A DNA stretch of 64,000 nucleotides, taken from the NCBI RefSeq assembly GCF_012933445.1, contig NZ_JABBNC010000003.1, positions 124,001 through 188,000 of the forward strand, in the 5' to 3' direction. The notes under the pieces are model-generated. The model saw nothing but the letters and a program-made list of their open reading frames with translations. It did not search any database and was not told the DNA's origin. Made by a program: the position numbers and the translations under genes. Positions within the stretch are counted from its first letter, which is position 1; each line of letters begins with the position of its first letter. This document shows, piece after piece, positions 18,650-28,879 of this stretch. The stretch is from Actinoplanes sp. TBRC 11911 (GTDB taxonomy: Bacteria > Actinomycetota > Actinomycetes > Mycobacteriales > Micromonosporaceae).

Positions 18650-19003
18650 ACACGCCGCGGTGCCGCCGGGCATGAGGTGGCGATGCTTCGCGACCCAGCG
18701 GTACGCGGGCCACGCCACCGCCCGCACCGGCCGGAGCCCGAGGACCGCGCCGATCGGGCGCCAGCCCTTTCCGGCGTCGCGCAGCAGCGCGGCGATGCCG
18801 TCCGGGCCCGCCGCGATCACCGAGTGTTCGGGGTCGACCCACTGCACGGCCGTCTCGGCCTGCTCCTGGGTGAGGCCGAGGGCCGCGAGATCGGTGAACT
18901 GCCACGGCACCACCGAGGCGCGGGTCGGGATGCGGCGCTCGATGAAGCGGGCGCACGACGAGCAGAAGGCGCAGTCGCCGTCGAAGACGAACACCGGATT
19001 CAC
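18608..19003 (-). CDS. DCC-family thiol-disulfide oxidoreductase-like protein (DUF393)
   Basis: 131 aa, the usual length. The N-terminal VFVFDGDCAFCSSCARF carries the family DxxCxxC motif, with W-Q/F and later basic helices typical of DUF393. It has a thioredoxin-like fold and is presumed to act on disulfides; no substrate is known. It converges with and overlaps the HTTM gene at 17807 (18608-18649). Confidence 0.88.
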   Translation of the reverse strand: MNPVFVFDGDCAFCSSCARFIERRIPTRASVVPWQFTDLAALGLTQEQAETAVQWVDPEHSVIAAGPDGIAALLRDAGKGWRPIGAVLGLRPVRAVAWPAYRWVAKHRHLMPGGTAACSLPQSARDRLRGS

Positions 19004-19048
19004 ACGACGAAGCCTACGCCGATCAATTCCCGGCCCACCCGCAACGGC

Positions 19049-19882
19049 TCAGGCCGCCCGGTCGAGCGGTGTTCCCTCGGCGGCGACGGCCTCCTCCACC
19101 TTCGCCGAGCCGCGCAGCAGGTATGCCACGCCGACCGCGACGGCCGCGCCGACCACCGGCCCGACGAGATAGACCCACCACGTGGACAGGTCGCCGATGG
19201 CGAGAGCGGGCCCGAAACTGCGGGCCGGGTTCATCGACGCGCCGTCGTACGGGCCCCCCATGGTTCCCCAGGCCAGGATGTACGCCCCGACGGCCACCGG
19301 AACGAACGGGCCGTTGAGCTTGGGACCGTTGGCCAGGTTGATCACCATCAGCACCAGCCCGAACGTGATGACCGCCTCGAACGCGGCCGCCTGAGTCGAA
19401 TGGCCGGGCTTGGGCAGGGTGGCGGCGAGGTTCCCGGCGGTGCCGAAGAACGCCCGCGCCAGATAGGACCCGCAGACGGCCGCTCCGAACTGGACGATCC
19501 AGTAGGCACCGGCCATCACCCAGCCGATGTCGCGCCGCAACGCGAACGCCAGCGTGGTCGCCGGGTTGAAGTGTGCCGAGATGTCGCCGAGGAAGTAGAC
19601 GGCGACCACCAGCCACAGCGCCGACACCAGGGAGAGCACCAGCACGATCTGCCACGGCTGCAGACCGCGCCCACCGTATCGGGCCAGGATCGCCGCCCCG
19701 CCGGACAGGATGAAGGTCAGCCCGGCCGTGCCGAGGAACTCGGCGAGCAGTCGCCGCAGCCGGTGCCGCGGGTTGGCCCAGTCGGCGTAGCCGCGCTGCC
19801 CGCCGACCGATGCGATCAGCGCGGCCTTGCCGATCGGCTCGTCAGCCTTTGCTGGACTGTGCGACAACATTGTCGGCGACAT
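19049..19882 (-). CDS. aquaporin / MIP-family channel
   Basis: 277 aa with six transmembrane spans and the two half-helix NPA boxes (SAHFNPATTLAFALRR and DGASMNPARSFGPAL). The FGLVLMVINLANGPKLNGPF loop is typical of bacterial MIPs. It conducts water or small neutral solutes; the selectivity filter cannot be assigned confidently by eye. The start region overlaps the 3' end of fumC (ATG 19882 or ATG 19870; overlaps of 41 or 29 bp), so the pair is likely one transcript. Confidence 0.92.
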   Translation of the reverse strand: MSPTMLSHSPAKADEPIGKAALIASVGGQRGYADWANPRHRLRRLLAEFLGTAGLTFILSGGAAILARYGGRGLQPWQIVLVLSLVSALWLVVAVYFLGDISAHFNPATTLAFALRRDIGWVMAGAYWIVQFGAAVCGSYLARAFFGTAGNLAATLPKPGHSTQAAAFEAVITFGLVLMVINLANGPKLNGPFVPVAVGAYILAWGTMGGPYDGASMNPARSFGPALAIGDLSTWWVYLVGPVVGAAVAVGVAYLLRGSAKVEEAVAAEGTPLDRAA

Positions 19883-21332
19883 CGGCGGTCCCGGGGCGGG
19901 TGAGGGCGAGCGGGTTGACCACGCGGTCGAACAGGTCCTCGCTGACGCCGTTGGCGAGCGCGGCCTGCTTGAGGTCCAAGTCGTGGTCGATGGCGTAGTA
20001 CGAGATCGCGGCGGCCTTGTCGTATCCGATGACCGGGGACAGCGCGGTCACCATCATCACCGAGCGGTCGATGTTCTCGGTCAGCCGCGCCTGATCGAGC
20101 TCGGTGCCCTCCACCATGAACTCGCGGAAGTGGTCACACATGTCCCCCAGGATCAGCGCCGAGTGCAGGTAGTTGCTGATCAGGATCGGACGGAACGCGT
20201 TGAGCTCGAAGTTGCCCTCGGCGCCACCCATCGTCACCGCCACGTCGGACGCGATGACCTGGATGGCGACCATGAGCATGGCCTCCGCCTGGGTCGGGTT
20301 GACCTTTCCCGGCATGATCGACGACCCCGGCTCGTTGGCCGGAAAGACCAGCTCGTGGATTCCGGTGCGCGGGCCCGATCCGAGCCAGCGCAGATCGTTG
20401 GCGATCTTGAACAGGGTGACCGCCGCCGCCTTGAGCGAGGCATGGGCGCGGACCATCCGGTCCAGGGTGCCTTGCGCGACGAATTTGTTGGCCGCGGTCT
20501 CGTACGCGACGCCGGTCATCGACGCGATCTCGGCGGCGACCTGCTCACCGAAGCCGGCCGGGGCGTTGAGCCCGGTGCCGACCGCGGTGCCGCCCATGGC
20601 CAGTTTCCGCAGGCCACGGGTGGCGTGCTCGACCTCGGCGATGGCGTCGTCCAACGCGCCCGCGTAGCCCGACCATTCCTGGCCCACGGTCAGTGGCGTG
20701 GCGTCCTCCAGATGGGTACGGCCGATCTTCACCACGTCCGCCCACCGCCGCGACCGGCGTTCCAGCGCGTCTCGCAGCCTGCGCAGGGCCGGAACGGTTT
20801 TCTCGGTCGTCATGGCGTACGCGGCAATGTGCATGGCGCTCGGGAAGGTGTCGTTGGACGACTGGCCCATGTTCACGTGGTCGTTGGGGTGGATGGGCGC
20901 CTGGGAGCCGAGGGTGCCGCCGACCAGTTGGATGCAGCGGTTCGAGATGACCTCGTTGACGTTCATGTTCGACTGCGTGCCCGACCCGGTCTGCCAGACG
21001 TACAGCGGAAACTCGCTGTCCAGCGCCCCACTGATGACCTCGTCGCACACCCGCTGGATCAGCTCGCCCTGCCACGCCGGCATGCGCCCGGCGCGGGTGT
21101 TCACGACGGCCGCGGCTTTCTTCACATAGCCGTACGCGTGGTACACCTCCTTCGGCATGCGATCGTCGCCGATGTTGAAGTGCTGCAGGCTGCGTTGCGT
21201 CTGCGCGCCCCAGTACCGGTCCGCCGGCACGTCGACGTCACCCAGGCTGTCGAACTCGCGCCGCGTCCCGGCCACCCGTAGTCCGATCGGCACGTCGAGA
21301 ATCCTCGGCGCGGTGTGGTTCTGTTCCGACAC
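19842..21332 (-). CDS. fumC: fumarate hydratase class II
   Basis: 496 aa from GTG 21332 (GAAGG about 8 bases upstream). Interconverts fumarate and L-malate in the TCA cycle. Superfamily catalytic loop GSSIMPGKVNPTQAEAM is intact, as are VWQTGSGTQSNMNVNEV, HPNDHVNMGQSSNDTFPSA and GRTHLEDATPLTVGQEW. The first ~25 residues before REFDSLGDVDVPADRYWGAQ are extra relative to the typical ~465-aa enzyme; a later start cannot be excluded. Followed by the overlapping aquaporin gene. Confidence 0.94.
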   Translation of the reverse strand: MSEQNHTAPRILDVPIGLRVAGTRREFDSLGDVDVPADRYWGAQTQRSLQHFNIGDDRMPKEVYHAYGYVKKAAAVVNTRAGRMPAWQGELIQRVCDEVISGALDSEFPLYVWQTGSGTQSNMNVNEVISNRCIQLVGGTLGSQAPIHPNDHVNMGQSSNDTFPSAMHIAAYAMTTEKTVPALRRLRDALERRSRRWADVVKIGRTHLEDATPLTVGQEWSGYAGALDDAIAEVEHATRGLRKLAMGGTAVGTGLNAPAGFGEQVAAEIASMTGVAYETAANKFVAQGTLDRMVRAHASLKAAAVTLFKIANDLRWLGSGPRTGIHELVFPANEPGSSIMPGKVNPTQAEAMLMVAIQVIASDVAVTMGGAEGNFELNAFRPILISNYLHSALILGDMCDHFREFMVEGTELDQARLTENIDRSVMMVTALSPVIGYDKAAAISYYAIDHDLDLKQAALANGVSEDLFDRVVNPLALTRPGTADVADNVVAQSSKG

Positions 21333-21488
21333 GATAAGAACCTTCGTTCTCGCGGCAACTTTCATGATTCGTTGGACCGGGCAAGGCTCACGCCCGGTTT
21401 TGTGATGAGGCATCGCACGATTTTGGTGATTCGCCAGTGCGACGCAGATCATTCCGATACGAAGAGTGGTCACACATATCCTGGGCGT

Positions 21489-22772
21489 GTGCAGCCTTCC
21501 GCCTCGGCTCCCGTCCGGTGCGGGCTCATGGCCCGCTCGGCGCCCCTGGCGCTGCTGCGCGACGCTGGTCGCGTGACCGTGCTGTCCGCGCCTCCGGGCA
21601 GCGGCAAGACGATGGTGCTGCGGTCCTGGATCGCCACCGATGACCTGGCCGGACGCGTCGCGTGGGTGTCCGCGCCGCGGGATGCGCAGCGTTTCTGGAT
21701 CTCGATCGCGGACGCGCTGCGCGGCACGGCGGCCGGGTCGGCGCTGGTACGGCCGCTGACGCCGGCCCTCGGCCTGGACGGCTGGGCGGTCGTCGAGCGG
21801 CTGCTGGCCGATCTCGCGCCGCTGCGGGAGCCGGTCTGGCTGATCATCGACGACATGCAGGACCTGGCCGCGGACGCGCTACACCAAGTGGAGCAGGTGG
21901 TCCTGCGCGCGCCGCCCGACCTGCGGCTGGTGCTGGCGAGCCGGCACGACATGCGGCTGGGGCTGCATCGGCTGCGGCTGGAAGGCGAGCTGACCGAGAT
22001 CCGTGCCGCCGATCTGCGCTTCACCGTCGCGGAGGCGCGGGACCTGCTGACCGGCGCGGGCGTCCGGTTGTCCGACGCCGCGCTGGCGCGTCTGCACGAG
22101 CAGACCGAGGGGTGGGCGGCCGGGCTGCGGCTGGCGGCGTTGTCGCTGGCCGGCTGCCCTGATCCGGAACGGTCCGCGGACCAGTTCTCCGGCGGCGAGC
22201 GGACGGTCGCCGAATACCTGCTGGCCGAGGTGCTCGACCGGCAGGACGAACGGGCGCGCCGGCTGCTGCTGCGCACCTCGGTGCTGGACCGGGTCAACGG
22301 CGAGCTGGCCGACCTGCTGACCGGTGGGTCCGGCGGCGAGCAGATCCTGCACGACCTGGAACGTGGTGGTGCGTTTGTGGTGTCGCTGGATGCGTACGGG
22401 AGCTGGTTTCGTTATCACCGGCTGTTCGCCGAGCTGCTGCGGCGGGAACTGCGGCGGACCGCCCGCGACGACATCCCGGCGCTGCACGCGGCCGCGGCGA
22501 CCTGGCTGGTCGAGCACGACTGTCCGGCCGAGGCGGTCCGGCACATGCACGAGTTGCCGCAGGCTCCGATGCTGCCCGAGCCGCTCACCGGCAGTGAGGC
22601 TCGCGTGCTGCACTATCTGCCGACGCACCTCACCGCCGCGGAGATCGCCCAGCAGCTGCACCTGTCGGTGCACACCGTCACCACCCACCTGCGGCATCTG
22701 TACGCCAAGCTCGGCGCGCACCGGCGGCACGAGGCGGTCGACCAGGCTCGCGCCCTCGGGCTGCTCACGTGA
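21489..22772 (+). CDS. short MalT/LAL-type LuxR transcriptional regulator
   Basis: 427 aa from GTG 21489. N-terminal P-loop ATPase (VTVLSAPPGSGKTMVLRSW; Walker B-like WLIIDDMQDL; EQTEGWAAGLRLAALSL sensor segment, then VAEYLLAEVL and FRYHRLFAELL). C-terminal LuxR HTH (YLPTHLTAAEIAQQLHLSVHTVTTHLRHLYAKLGAHRR). MalT-type regulators are normally about 900 aa because a TPR superhelix separates ATPase and HTH; here that section is nearly absent, so ligand sensing must differ. Divergent from fumC. Its stop overlaps the convergent helR gene (22765-22772). Confidence 0.87.
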   Translation: MQPSASAPVRCGLMARSAPLALLRDAGRVTVLSAPPGSGKTMVLRSWIATDDLAGRVAWVSAPRDAQRFWISIADALRGTAAGSALVRPLTPALGLDGWAVVERLLADLAPLREPVWLIIDDMQDLAADALHQVEQVVLRAPPDLRLVLASRHDMRLGLHRLRLEGELTEIRAADLRFTVAEARDLLTGAGVRLSDAALARLHEQTEGWAAGLRLAALSLAGCPDPERSADQFSGGERTVAEYLLAEVLDRQDERARRLLLRTSVLDRVNGELADLLTGGSGGEQILHDLERGGAFVVSLDAYGSWFRYHRLFAELLRRELRRTARDDIPALHAAAATWLVEHDCPAEAVRHMHELPQAPMLPEPLTGSEARVLHYLPTHLTAAEIAQQLHLSVHTVTTHLRHLYAKLGAHRRHEAVDQARALGLLT

Positions 22773-24954
22773 GGACGACCAGCCGCTGGGTCGCCCGGGT
22801 CATCGCCACGTAACGGTCCACCGCTCCCTCAATTCCTTCCCCGTACGCCTCCGGTGCCACCAGGATGACGAGGTCGAATTCGAGCCCCTTCGACAGCTCG
22901 GGGGTGAGGAAGCGTACGCGGGAACGGGTTGTCCTGACGTCCGTTGTGCTGATGACGCAGGCGATGCCCTCGTCGTGGGAGTCGAGCCAGGTGTCCAGGA
23001 TGGACTCCAGGTCTGTCGTCGAGCCGTGCGTGACCGGGACGCCGCCGGTGCGGATCGAGGTGGGTACGTTGGCGTCCGGGAGCACGGCGCGGATGACCGG
23101 CTCGGCCTCGGCCATGACCTCGGCGGGTGTGCGGTAGTTGATCGTGAGCGACGCCTGGTTGATCCGGTCGAAGCCGACCCGCTTGAGACGCTCCGGCCAG
23201 GACTCGGTGAAACCGTGCCGGGCCTGGGCGCGGTCGCCGACGATGGTGAAGCTGCGGGACGGACAACGCGATAGCAGCATCTGCCACTGGGCGTCGGTCA
23301 ATTCTTGGGCCTCGTCCACCACGATGTGCGCGAACGGGCCGCTCAAACCGCTTACCACTCCGGTCGGCAAACCAGCATCATCGACCAATGACTCCCGCAT
23401 ATCCTCGCCCCGCAGCATCGTCATCAGGCCTTCCCCATCGTCGAAGACATTGGAGTCGAGCAGGTCGTCGACGACACGTGACATGCGCTCGCGCTGGGCC
23501 GTGAGCGCGGCGTCGCGCTGGTGCTTGATGCGGGACGCCGACGAGTCGCCGAGCCGCTGGGCGGCCGCGTCCAGGAACGGCAGGTCATCGACGGTCCACG
23601 CCTGAGCGTCGGCGCGTTGCAGCCGCTGGATCTCGTCGCGGGTGAGCCACGGCGCGCACCTCCGGAGGTAGGCGGGAACCGACCACAGGTCGCCGACGAT
23701 GTCGGTCGCTTCGAGCAGGGGCCACGCGCGGTTGAAGGCGGTGCGTAGGTCGCGGTCCTCGAGAAGCGACCGGCGCACGAATGCCTCGGGTTCGTCGCCG
23801 TCGTATTTGTCCATCAGGAGGGAAAGGAGTTCTTCCCAGACCTCGTCGCGTGCCTCGTTGTGCGGCGTGCCCGGGCCGGGCGCCTCGAACGCCCGGGCCC
23901 AGTCGGCGGCGCTCAGCCGGATGCCGGACTCGCCGGCCGAGAGAGTCATGCCCTCGGTGGGTGGCTCCTCGTAGAACCGGACGGCCGCGTCGATGGCCTT
24001 CACCAGGTCGGCAGACGACTTGAGGTGAGTCACCGACGGGTCGGTCTCGGGCATGGCCGTGGCACCCTCCGGGACGAGGTCGCGCAGGGTGCAGGACTGC
24101 ACGCCCTCCTCGCCCAGGCTCGGGAGGACGTCCGAGACGTAGGCCAGATACGGCTCGTGTGGACCGACGAAGAGCACGCCACCGCGGCGGTGCCCCAAGC
24201 GTGGGTCGGAATACAGCAGGTAGGCGGTGCGGTGCAGGGCCACGACGGTCTTTCCGGTGCCGGGACCACCGTCGACGGTCAGGGCGCCGCTCGAGCCGGC
24301 TCGGATGATGGCGTCCTGGTCCGCCTGGATCGTGCCGAGGACGTCGCGCATCCGGGCCGAGCGGTTGGTGCCCAGGCTCGCGATGAAGGCGGACTGGTCG
24401 TCGAGCGCGGCGTTGCCCTCGAAGCCGTCGGGGGTGAACACTTCGTCCCAGTAGTCGCTGATCCGGCCTTGGGTCCAGCGATAGCGGCGGCGGCTGGCCA
24501 GGCCCATCGGGTTGGCGTGGGTGGCGCCGAAGAACGGCTCGGCGGCGGGTGAGCGCCAGTCGACCAGCAGCCGTCGGCCCGAGCCGTCGGTGAGCCCGAG
24601 CCGGCCGACGTAGACAGGCCCGGCGTCGTCCGCGGCGGCATCGCCGCGGCCGTTTACGGCGGCGTCGTCCGCGGCGACCATGCGGCCCAGGCACAGGTCC
24701 AGGCCGAAGCGGCGCAGGGCGCGTAGCCGCGCGGTCAGGCGGCGGATCTCCTGGTCGCGGTCCAACGCCCTTCGGCCGATGCCGCCGGGGCGCTTGCGTT
24801 CGGCGTCCAGGCGGTCGGCGAGGTCGGCGATCGACTCTTCGAGGCTTTGCGCGATGGCCGCGAAATGCTTCTCGTCCGCGCTGATGAGGTTCGGGTCGGC
24901 CTTCGCGGCGAGGTTGGCGGGCAGGGCGAAAGCGCTGGCGATCAGCGGTGGCAT
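22765..24954 (-). CDS. helR: HelR/HelD-type RNA polymerase-recycling ATPase, rifamycin protection
   Basis: 729 aa. An N-terminal coiled-coil arm (HFAAIAQSLEESIADLADRL, ~residues 30-90) is followed by the HelD signature LLVDWRSPAAEPFFGATHAN, a Walker A (VDGGPGTGKTVVALHRTAYL), IVVDEAQELTDAQWQ (Walker B), SFTIVGDRAQARHG and a C-terminal UvrD-like VAMTRATQRLVVLT. HelR-type proteins bind RNA polymerase, displace rifamycins and recycle stalled enzyme. A near-perfect rifamycin-associated element lies 64 bp upstream of the start, strongly supporting this assignment. Confidence 0.9.
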   Translation of the reverse strand: MPPLIASAFALPANLAAKADPNLISADEKHFAAIAQSLEESIADLADRLDAERKRPGGIGRRALDRDQEIRRLTARLRALRRFGLDLCLGRMVAADDAAVNGRGDAAADDAGPVYVGRLGLTDGSGRRLLVDWRSPAAEPFFGATHANPMGLASRRRYRWTQGRISDYWDEVFTPDGFEGNAALDDQSAFIASLGTNRSARMRDVLGTIQADQDAIIRAGSSGALTVDGGPGTGKTVVALHRTAYLLYSDPRLGHRRGGVLFVGPHEPYLAYVSDVLPSLGEEGVQSCTLRDLVPEGATAMPETDPSVTHLKSSADLVKAIDAAVRFYEEPPTEGMTLSAGESGIRLSAADWARAFEAPGPGTPHNEARDEVWEELLSLLMDKYDGDEPEAFVRRSLLEDRDLRTAFNRAWPLLEATDIVGDLWSVPAYLRRCAPWLTRDEIQRLQRADAQAWTVDDLPFLDAAAQRLGDSSASRIKHQRDAALTAQRERMSRVVDDLLDSNVFDDGEGLMTMLRGEDMRESLVDDAGLPTGVVSGLSGPFAHIVVDEAQELTDAQWQMLLSRCPSRSFTIVGDRAQARHGFTESWPERLKRVGFDRINQASLTINYRTPAEVMAEAEPVIRAVLPDANVPTSIRTGGVPVTHGSTTDLESILDTWLDSHDEGIACVISTTDVRTTRSRVRFLTPELSKGLEFDLVILVAPEAYGEGIEGAVDRYVAMTRATQRLVVLT

Positions 24955-25017
24955 GTCATGAGCTCCGAACGTTTCCGCAGGTCACTGGCTTCGAGTGACG
25001 ATTCTGCGGCACCACCC

Positions 25018-25036
25018 GGGTCTTGCCGCAAGCCCC
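25018..25036. promoter_or_regulatory. rifamycin-associated element (RAE)
   Basis: Minus-strand GGGGCTTGCGGCAAGACCC, a 19-bp inverted repeat differing at one position from the RAE consensus I recall from rifamycin-inducible actinomycete genes (GGGGCTTGCGGCAAGGCCC). It lies between divergent helR (start 24954) and the flavoprotein gene (start ~25129). On the plus strand TTGCCG (25023-25028) followed 16 bp later by CTATAT (25045-25050) could be a promoter overlapping the element; a weaker candidate faces helR. Confidence 0.88.
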
Positions 25037-25128
25037 GTACCGTGCTATATGTTGGAGGTGGAAAGGTGTGGTTTCTCCCTTTCCACCTCTCCCAGCAGAC
25101 TCCCCCGCCACACGGTTTACTTGCCACT

Positions 25129-26463
25129 GTGGAGGACAGGGCGGTAGTCATCGGGGCCGGCATCGCCGGTCTGGCCGCCGCTCGGGTGCTCAGCCGTCGA
25201 TTTTCGAGCGTCACCGTCCTCGATCGCGACACGCTTCCCGACCAGGCCGAGCCGCGGCGCGGGGTGCCGCAGGGCGCGCATCCGCACATCCTGCTGATCT
25301 CCGGGCTGAACGAGCTGAACGAGCTGTTCCCCGGCTTCGAGGCGGAGCTGATCGCGGCCGGCGGCAGCAAGTTCGACACCGGGCTGGGCCTGGCCACCTT
25401 CCGGTACGGTCGCCGCTCCCGACGCATCCCGACCGGACTGTCGCTGGTCTCGGTGAGCCGGCCGCTGATCGAGACGATCGTCCGCAAGCGGGTGGCGCGG
25501 CTGCCCGGCGTGGCGATCCGCGACGAGATCGCGGTCTCCGGCCTGGCCGGCTCCAAGGGCGTCGTCACCGGGGTCGTGCTGGACACCGGCGAGACGATCA
25601 GCGCCGATCTCGTGGTGGACGGCACCGGCCGGGGCGCGCGATCCGATCGGTGGCTGGCCGCCCTCGGCTTCCCCGCGCCGGACCAGGCCGAAGTCAAGAT
25701 CGGGGTGGCGTACTCGACGCGGGTCTATCGCCGCCGGCCCGGCGACATGATCGACTGGCAGGCCGCGTTCACCGTGCCCGAGCCGCCGGCGCAGAAGATC
25801 GCCGGGATGGCGCTGCCGGTCGAGGGCAACCGCTGGCTGGTCTCGATCGGGGGCTGGCACGTGGCCGAGCCGCCGGACGACCCGGAGCAGCTCGATCGGT
25901 ACGCCAAGGCGCTGCCGGACACCCTGGTCGGCGACGTGATGAGCCGGGCCGAGCCGCTCTCCGAGGTGGCGGTCGCGCGTTTTCCGTCCAGCCGGCGCCG
26001 GCTCTTCGAGAAACTCGACCGGCTCCCGGCCGGATACGTCGCCGTGGGTGACGCGATCTGCAGCTTCAACCCGATCTATGGGCAGGGCATGACCTGTGCG
26101 GTGCAACAGGCCGGGGCCCTCGGGCGCGTCCTGGACCGGCACGAACGGCGGTCGGACGCCTCGATGGCCCGGGACTTCTACGCCGCCGCCGCGACCGTCA
26201 TCAGCACGCCGTGGCAGTTCGCGGTGGGCGGCGACTTCAACTATCCGGAGACGACCGGGCCGCGGCCGCGAGGCGTACGGCTGCGTAATTGGTATGCACG
26301 GCAGATCTCGTACGCCGCGCAGATCGATATCGGTACGAGCCGGATATTTAACGCGGTGCAACAATTGCTGATCCCGCCCGGGGTGCTGTTCCGGCCGGTG
26401 TTCGTCGTCCGGACGCTGCTGCTGGCGAGAAAACGTCGGCGCGAGGACACGGCGGCACGATAG
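25129..26463 (+). CDS. FAD-dependent oxidoreductase/monooxygenase divergent from helR
   Basis: 444 aa from GTG 25129. N-terminal Rossmann FAD motif ([20 protein letters not shown]), a central [17 protein letters not shown] (DG-type motif), and [20 protein letters not shown] matching the GD FAD-ribityl motif with a squalene-epoxidase-like GQGM turn. It does not resemble the known rifamycin monooxygenase Rox in its N-terminus. It shares the RAE-containing intergenic region with helR, so it may be rifamycin-inducible. Its stop is 10 bp before leuS, implying co-transcription. Substrate unknown. Confidence 0.82.
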   Translation: MEDRAVVIGAGIAGLAAARVLSRRFSSVTVLDRDTLPDQAEPRRGVPQGAHPHILLISGLNELNELFPGFEAELIAAGGSKFDTGLGLATFRYGRRSRRIPTGLSLVSVSRPLIETIVRKRVARLPGVAIRDEIAVSGLAGSKGVVTGVVLDTGETISADLVVDGTGRGARSDRWLAALGFPAPDQAEVKIGVAYSTRVYRRRPGDMIDWQAAFTVPEPPAQKIAGMALPVEGNRWLVSIGGWHVAEPPDDPEQLDRYAKALPDTLVGDVMSRAEPLSEVAVARFPSSRRRLFEKLDRLPAGYVAVGDAICSFNPIYGQGMTCAVQQAGALGRVLDRHERRSDASMARDFYAAAATVISTPWQFAVGGDFNYPETTGPRPRGVRLRNWYARQISYAAQIDIGTSRIFNAVQQLLIPPGVLFRPVFVVRTLLLARKRRREDTAAR

Positions 26464-26473
26464 CTTCGCGACC

Positions 26474-28873
26474 ATGGCGGACTACGATTTCGACGCGATC
26501 CAGCAGCGGTGGCGGCCGGTGTGGGACCAGCTCGACCTGTTCGCGGCCGGGACGGGGACGGGCGAGCGGCGCTATCTGCTCGACATGTTCGCCTACCCGT
26601 CCGGCGATCTGCACATGGGACACGCCGAGGCGTACGCGTACGGGGATGCGATCGCCCGGTACTGGTTCCATCGCGGCTACGACGTGCTGCACCCGATCGG
26701 CTGGGACTCGTTCGGGCTGCCCGCCGAGAACGCGGCGATCCGGCGCGACCTGAACTCGGCCGACTGGACGTACGCGAACATCGAGACGCAGGCCGCGTCG
26801 TTCCGCCGGTACGCGACGTCGGTCGACTGGCGCGCCCGGCTGCACACCAGCGACCCGTCGTACTACCGGTGGACACAGTGGTTGTTCCTGCGGTTGTTCG
26901 AGCGGGATCTGGCGTACCGGAAAAGGTCCGCGGTCAACTGGTGCCCGGTCGACCAGACGGTGCTCGCCAACGAGCAGGTGATCGCCGGGCATTGCGAGCG
27001 CTGCGGCAACGAGGTCACCAAGCGCGACCTCACGCAGTGGTTCTTCCGGATCACCTCGTACGCCGATCGCCTGCTCGACGACATGGCCGGGCTGGAGGGG
27101 CACTGGGCGGCGCGGGTGCTGACCATGCAGCGCAACTGGATCGGGCGCTCGCCGGGGGCGTACCTGGACTTCGTCGCGGGCGACACCACGATCTCGGTGT
27201 TCACGACCCGGCCGGACACGGTTTTCGGGGCGACGTTCCTGGTGCTGGCGGCCGATTCCACACTGGCCGCGTCGTTGTGCACCGACGCGTTGCGGGACGA
27301 GTTCGAGGCGTACCGGGAACAGATCGGCCATGAGTCGGAGATCGACCGGATGTCGCCGGAGCGGGCCAAGACGGGGGTGTTCCTGGGGGTGTATGCGCGG
27401 CACCCGTTCAGCGGGGTGCGCGTGCCGATCTGGGCCAGCGACTACGTGCTGACCGGCTACGGCACCGGCGCGATCATGGGGGTGCCCGCGCACGATCAGC
27501 GTGACCTGGAGTTCGCCCGCGCGTTCGACCTGCCGGTGGTGCCGGTGAGCGCGGACTCGCCCGACGGTGCCGGGGCGACGCCGGCCGACGGGATGCGCGT
27601 CAACTCGGACTTTCTGGACGGGCTGATGCGCGACGCCGCGATCGAGCGGGTGGTCGAGGAGGCGGTGGCCCGCGGCGTGGGGCGGCCGGGCGTGAACTAC
27701 CGGCTGCGGGACTGGCTGGTGTCGCGGCAGCGGTTCTGGGGCTGCCCGATACCGATCATCCACTGTCCCCGGTGTGGGAGCGTGCCCGTCCCGGACGATC
27801 AGCTGCCGGTGACGCTGCCCGACCTGCGCGGCGCCGACCTGGCTCCGAAGGGTGTGTCGCCGCTGGCCGCGGCCCGGGACTGGGTCGAGGTGTCCTGCCC
27901 GTCGTGCGACGGCCCGGCGACCCGGGACACCGACACAATGGACACTTTCGTCGACTCGTCCTGGTATTTCCTGCGATATTGCTCCCCGGCGTACGAGTCC
28001 GGACCCTTCGACCCGGCGGCGGTGGCTCGGTGGGCGCCCGTGGACCAGTACGTCGGCGGCATCGAGCACGCGATCCTGCACCTGTTGTACGCCCGGTTCT
28101 TCACGAAGGTGCTCAAGGACATCGGGCTGATCGACTTCGATGAGCCGTTCCGGTCGGTGCTCAACCAGGGTCAGGTCATCCTGAACGGCGCCGCGATGAG
28201 CAAGTCCAAGGGCAACATGGTCGACCTGGCCGAGCAGATCGACACGTACGGTGTGGACGCGGTACGCCTGACGATGCTCTTCGCCGGCCCGCCCGAGGAC
28301 GACATCGACTGGGCGGACGTGTCGCCGTCGGGTTCGGTACGGTTCCTGACCCGGGTGCTGCGGCTGGCCGGCGAGGTGGCCGCGCCGCTCGGCACCGACC
28401 CCGCGCACGGCGACCCGGACCTGCGCCGGATCACGCACCGCCTGCTGCGCACGATCACCGAGCAGGTCGAGCAGCATCACTTCAACGTGGCCGTGGCCCG
28501 CACGATGGAGCTGACCAACGCGGCTCGCCGGATCGGGGCGGCCGACCCGGCCGTGCGCGAGGCCGCCGAGGCGATCGCGGTGGTGTTGTCGCTGTTCACG
28601 CCGTACGCCGCGGAGGAGATGTGGGCGCGGCTGGGCCACGCGCCCGGAATCGCCCGCGCCGGCTGGCCGGCGATCGACCCTTCGCTGGCGGCCGAGCCGA
28701 CGGTGGTGTGCGCGGTCCAGGTCAACGGCAAGGTCCGCGCCCGGTTGGAGGTCCCGGCCGACATCTCCGCGGCCGAGTTGGAGACGCTGGCCCTGGCGTC
28801 CCCGGCGGCGCAGGGCGTGACCGTTGTCCGCACAGTCGTGCGCCCGCCCCGGCTGGTCAACCTCGTCGTCTGA
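26474..28873 (+). CDS. leuS: leucyl-tRNA synthetase (short form)
   Basis: 799 aa class I synthetase charging tRNA-Leu. HIGH-like HMGH at residues 47-50, KMSKS (MSKSKGN) at ~575-581, zinc-type cysteines (WCPVDQ...HCERCG; HCPRCG...CPSCDG), and an apparently intact CP1 editing site ([27 protein letters not shown]). Actinobacterial housekeeping LeuRS is normally about 950 aa and differs in the N-terminus, so this is probably a second, divergent copy. It follows the RAE-adjacent flavoprotein gene by 10 bp, without a clear Shine-Dalgarno. Whether it is the sole LeuRS cannot be judged here. Confidence 0.93.
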   Translation: MADYDFDAIQQRWRPVWDQLDLFAAGTGTGERRYLLDMFAYPSGDLHMGHAEAYAYGDAIARYWFHRGYDVLHPIGWDSFGLPAENAAIRRDLNSADWTYANIETQAASFRRYATSVDWRARLHTSDPSYYRWTQWLFLRLFERDLAYRKRSAVNWCPVDQTVLANEQVIAGHCERCGNEVTKRDLTQWFFRITSYADRLLDDMAGLEGHWAARVLTMQRNWIGRSPGAYLDFVAGDTTISVFTTRPDTVFGATFLVLAADSTLAASLCTDALRDEFEAYREQIGHESEIDRMSPERAKTGVFLGVYARHPFSGVRVPIWASDYVLTGYGTGAIMGVPAHDQRDLEFARAFDLPVVPVSADSPDGAGATPADGMRVNSDFLDGLMRDAAIERVVEEAVARGVGRPGVNYRLRDWLVSRQRFWGCPIPIIHCPRCGSVPVPDDQLPVTLPDLRGADLAPKGVSPLAAARDWVEVSCPSCDGPATRDTDTMDTFVDSSWYFLRYCSPAYESGPFDPAAVARWAPVDQYVGGIEHAILHLLYARFFTKVLKDIGLIDFDEPFRSVLNQGQVILNGAAMSKSKGNMVDLAEQIDTYGVDAVRLTMLFAGPPEDDIDWADVSPSGSVRFLTRVLRLAGEVAAPLGTDPAHGDPDLRRITHRLLRTITEQVEQHHFNVAVARTMELTNAARRIGAADPAVREAAEAIAVVLSLFTPYAAEEMWARLGHAPGIARAGWPAIDPSLAAEPTVVCAVQVNGKVRARLEVPADISAAELETLALASPAAQGVTVVRTVVRPPRLVNLVV

Positions 28874-28879
28874 GGCGCG

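Noticed and set aside
25129..26463. Rifamycin monooxygenase (Rox)
   Set aside because: Same broad flavoprotein class, but the N-terminus and GQGM segment do not look like Rox; left as an unassigned oxidoreductase.
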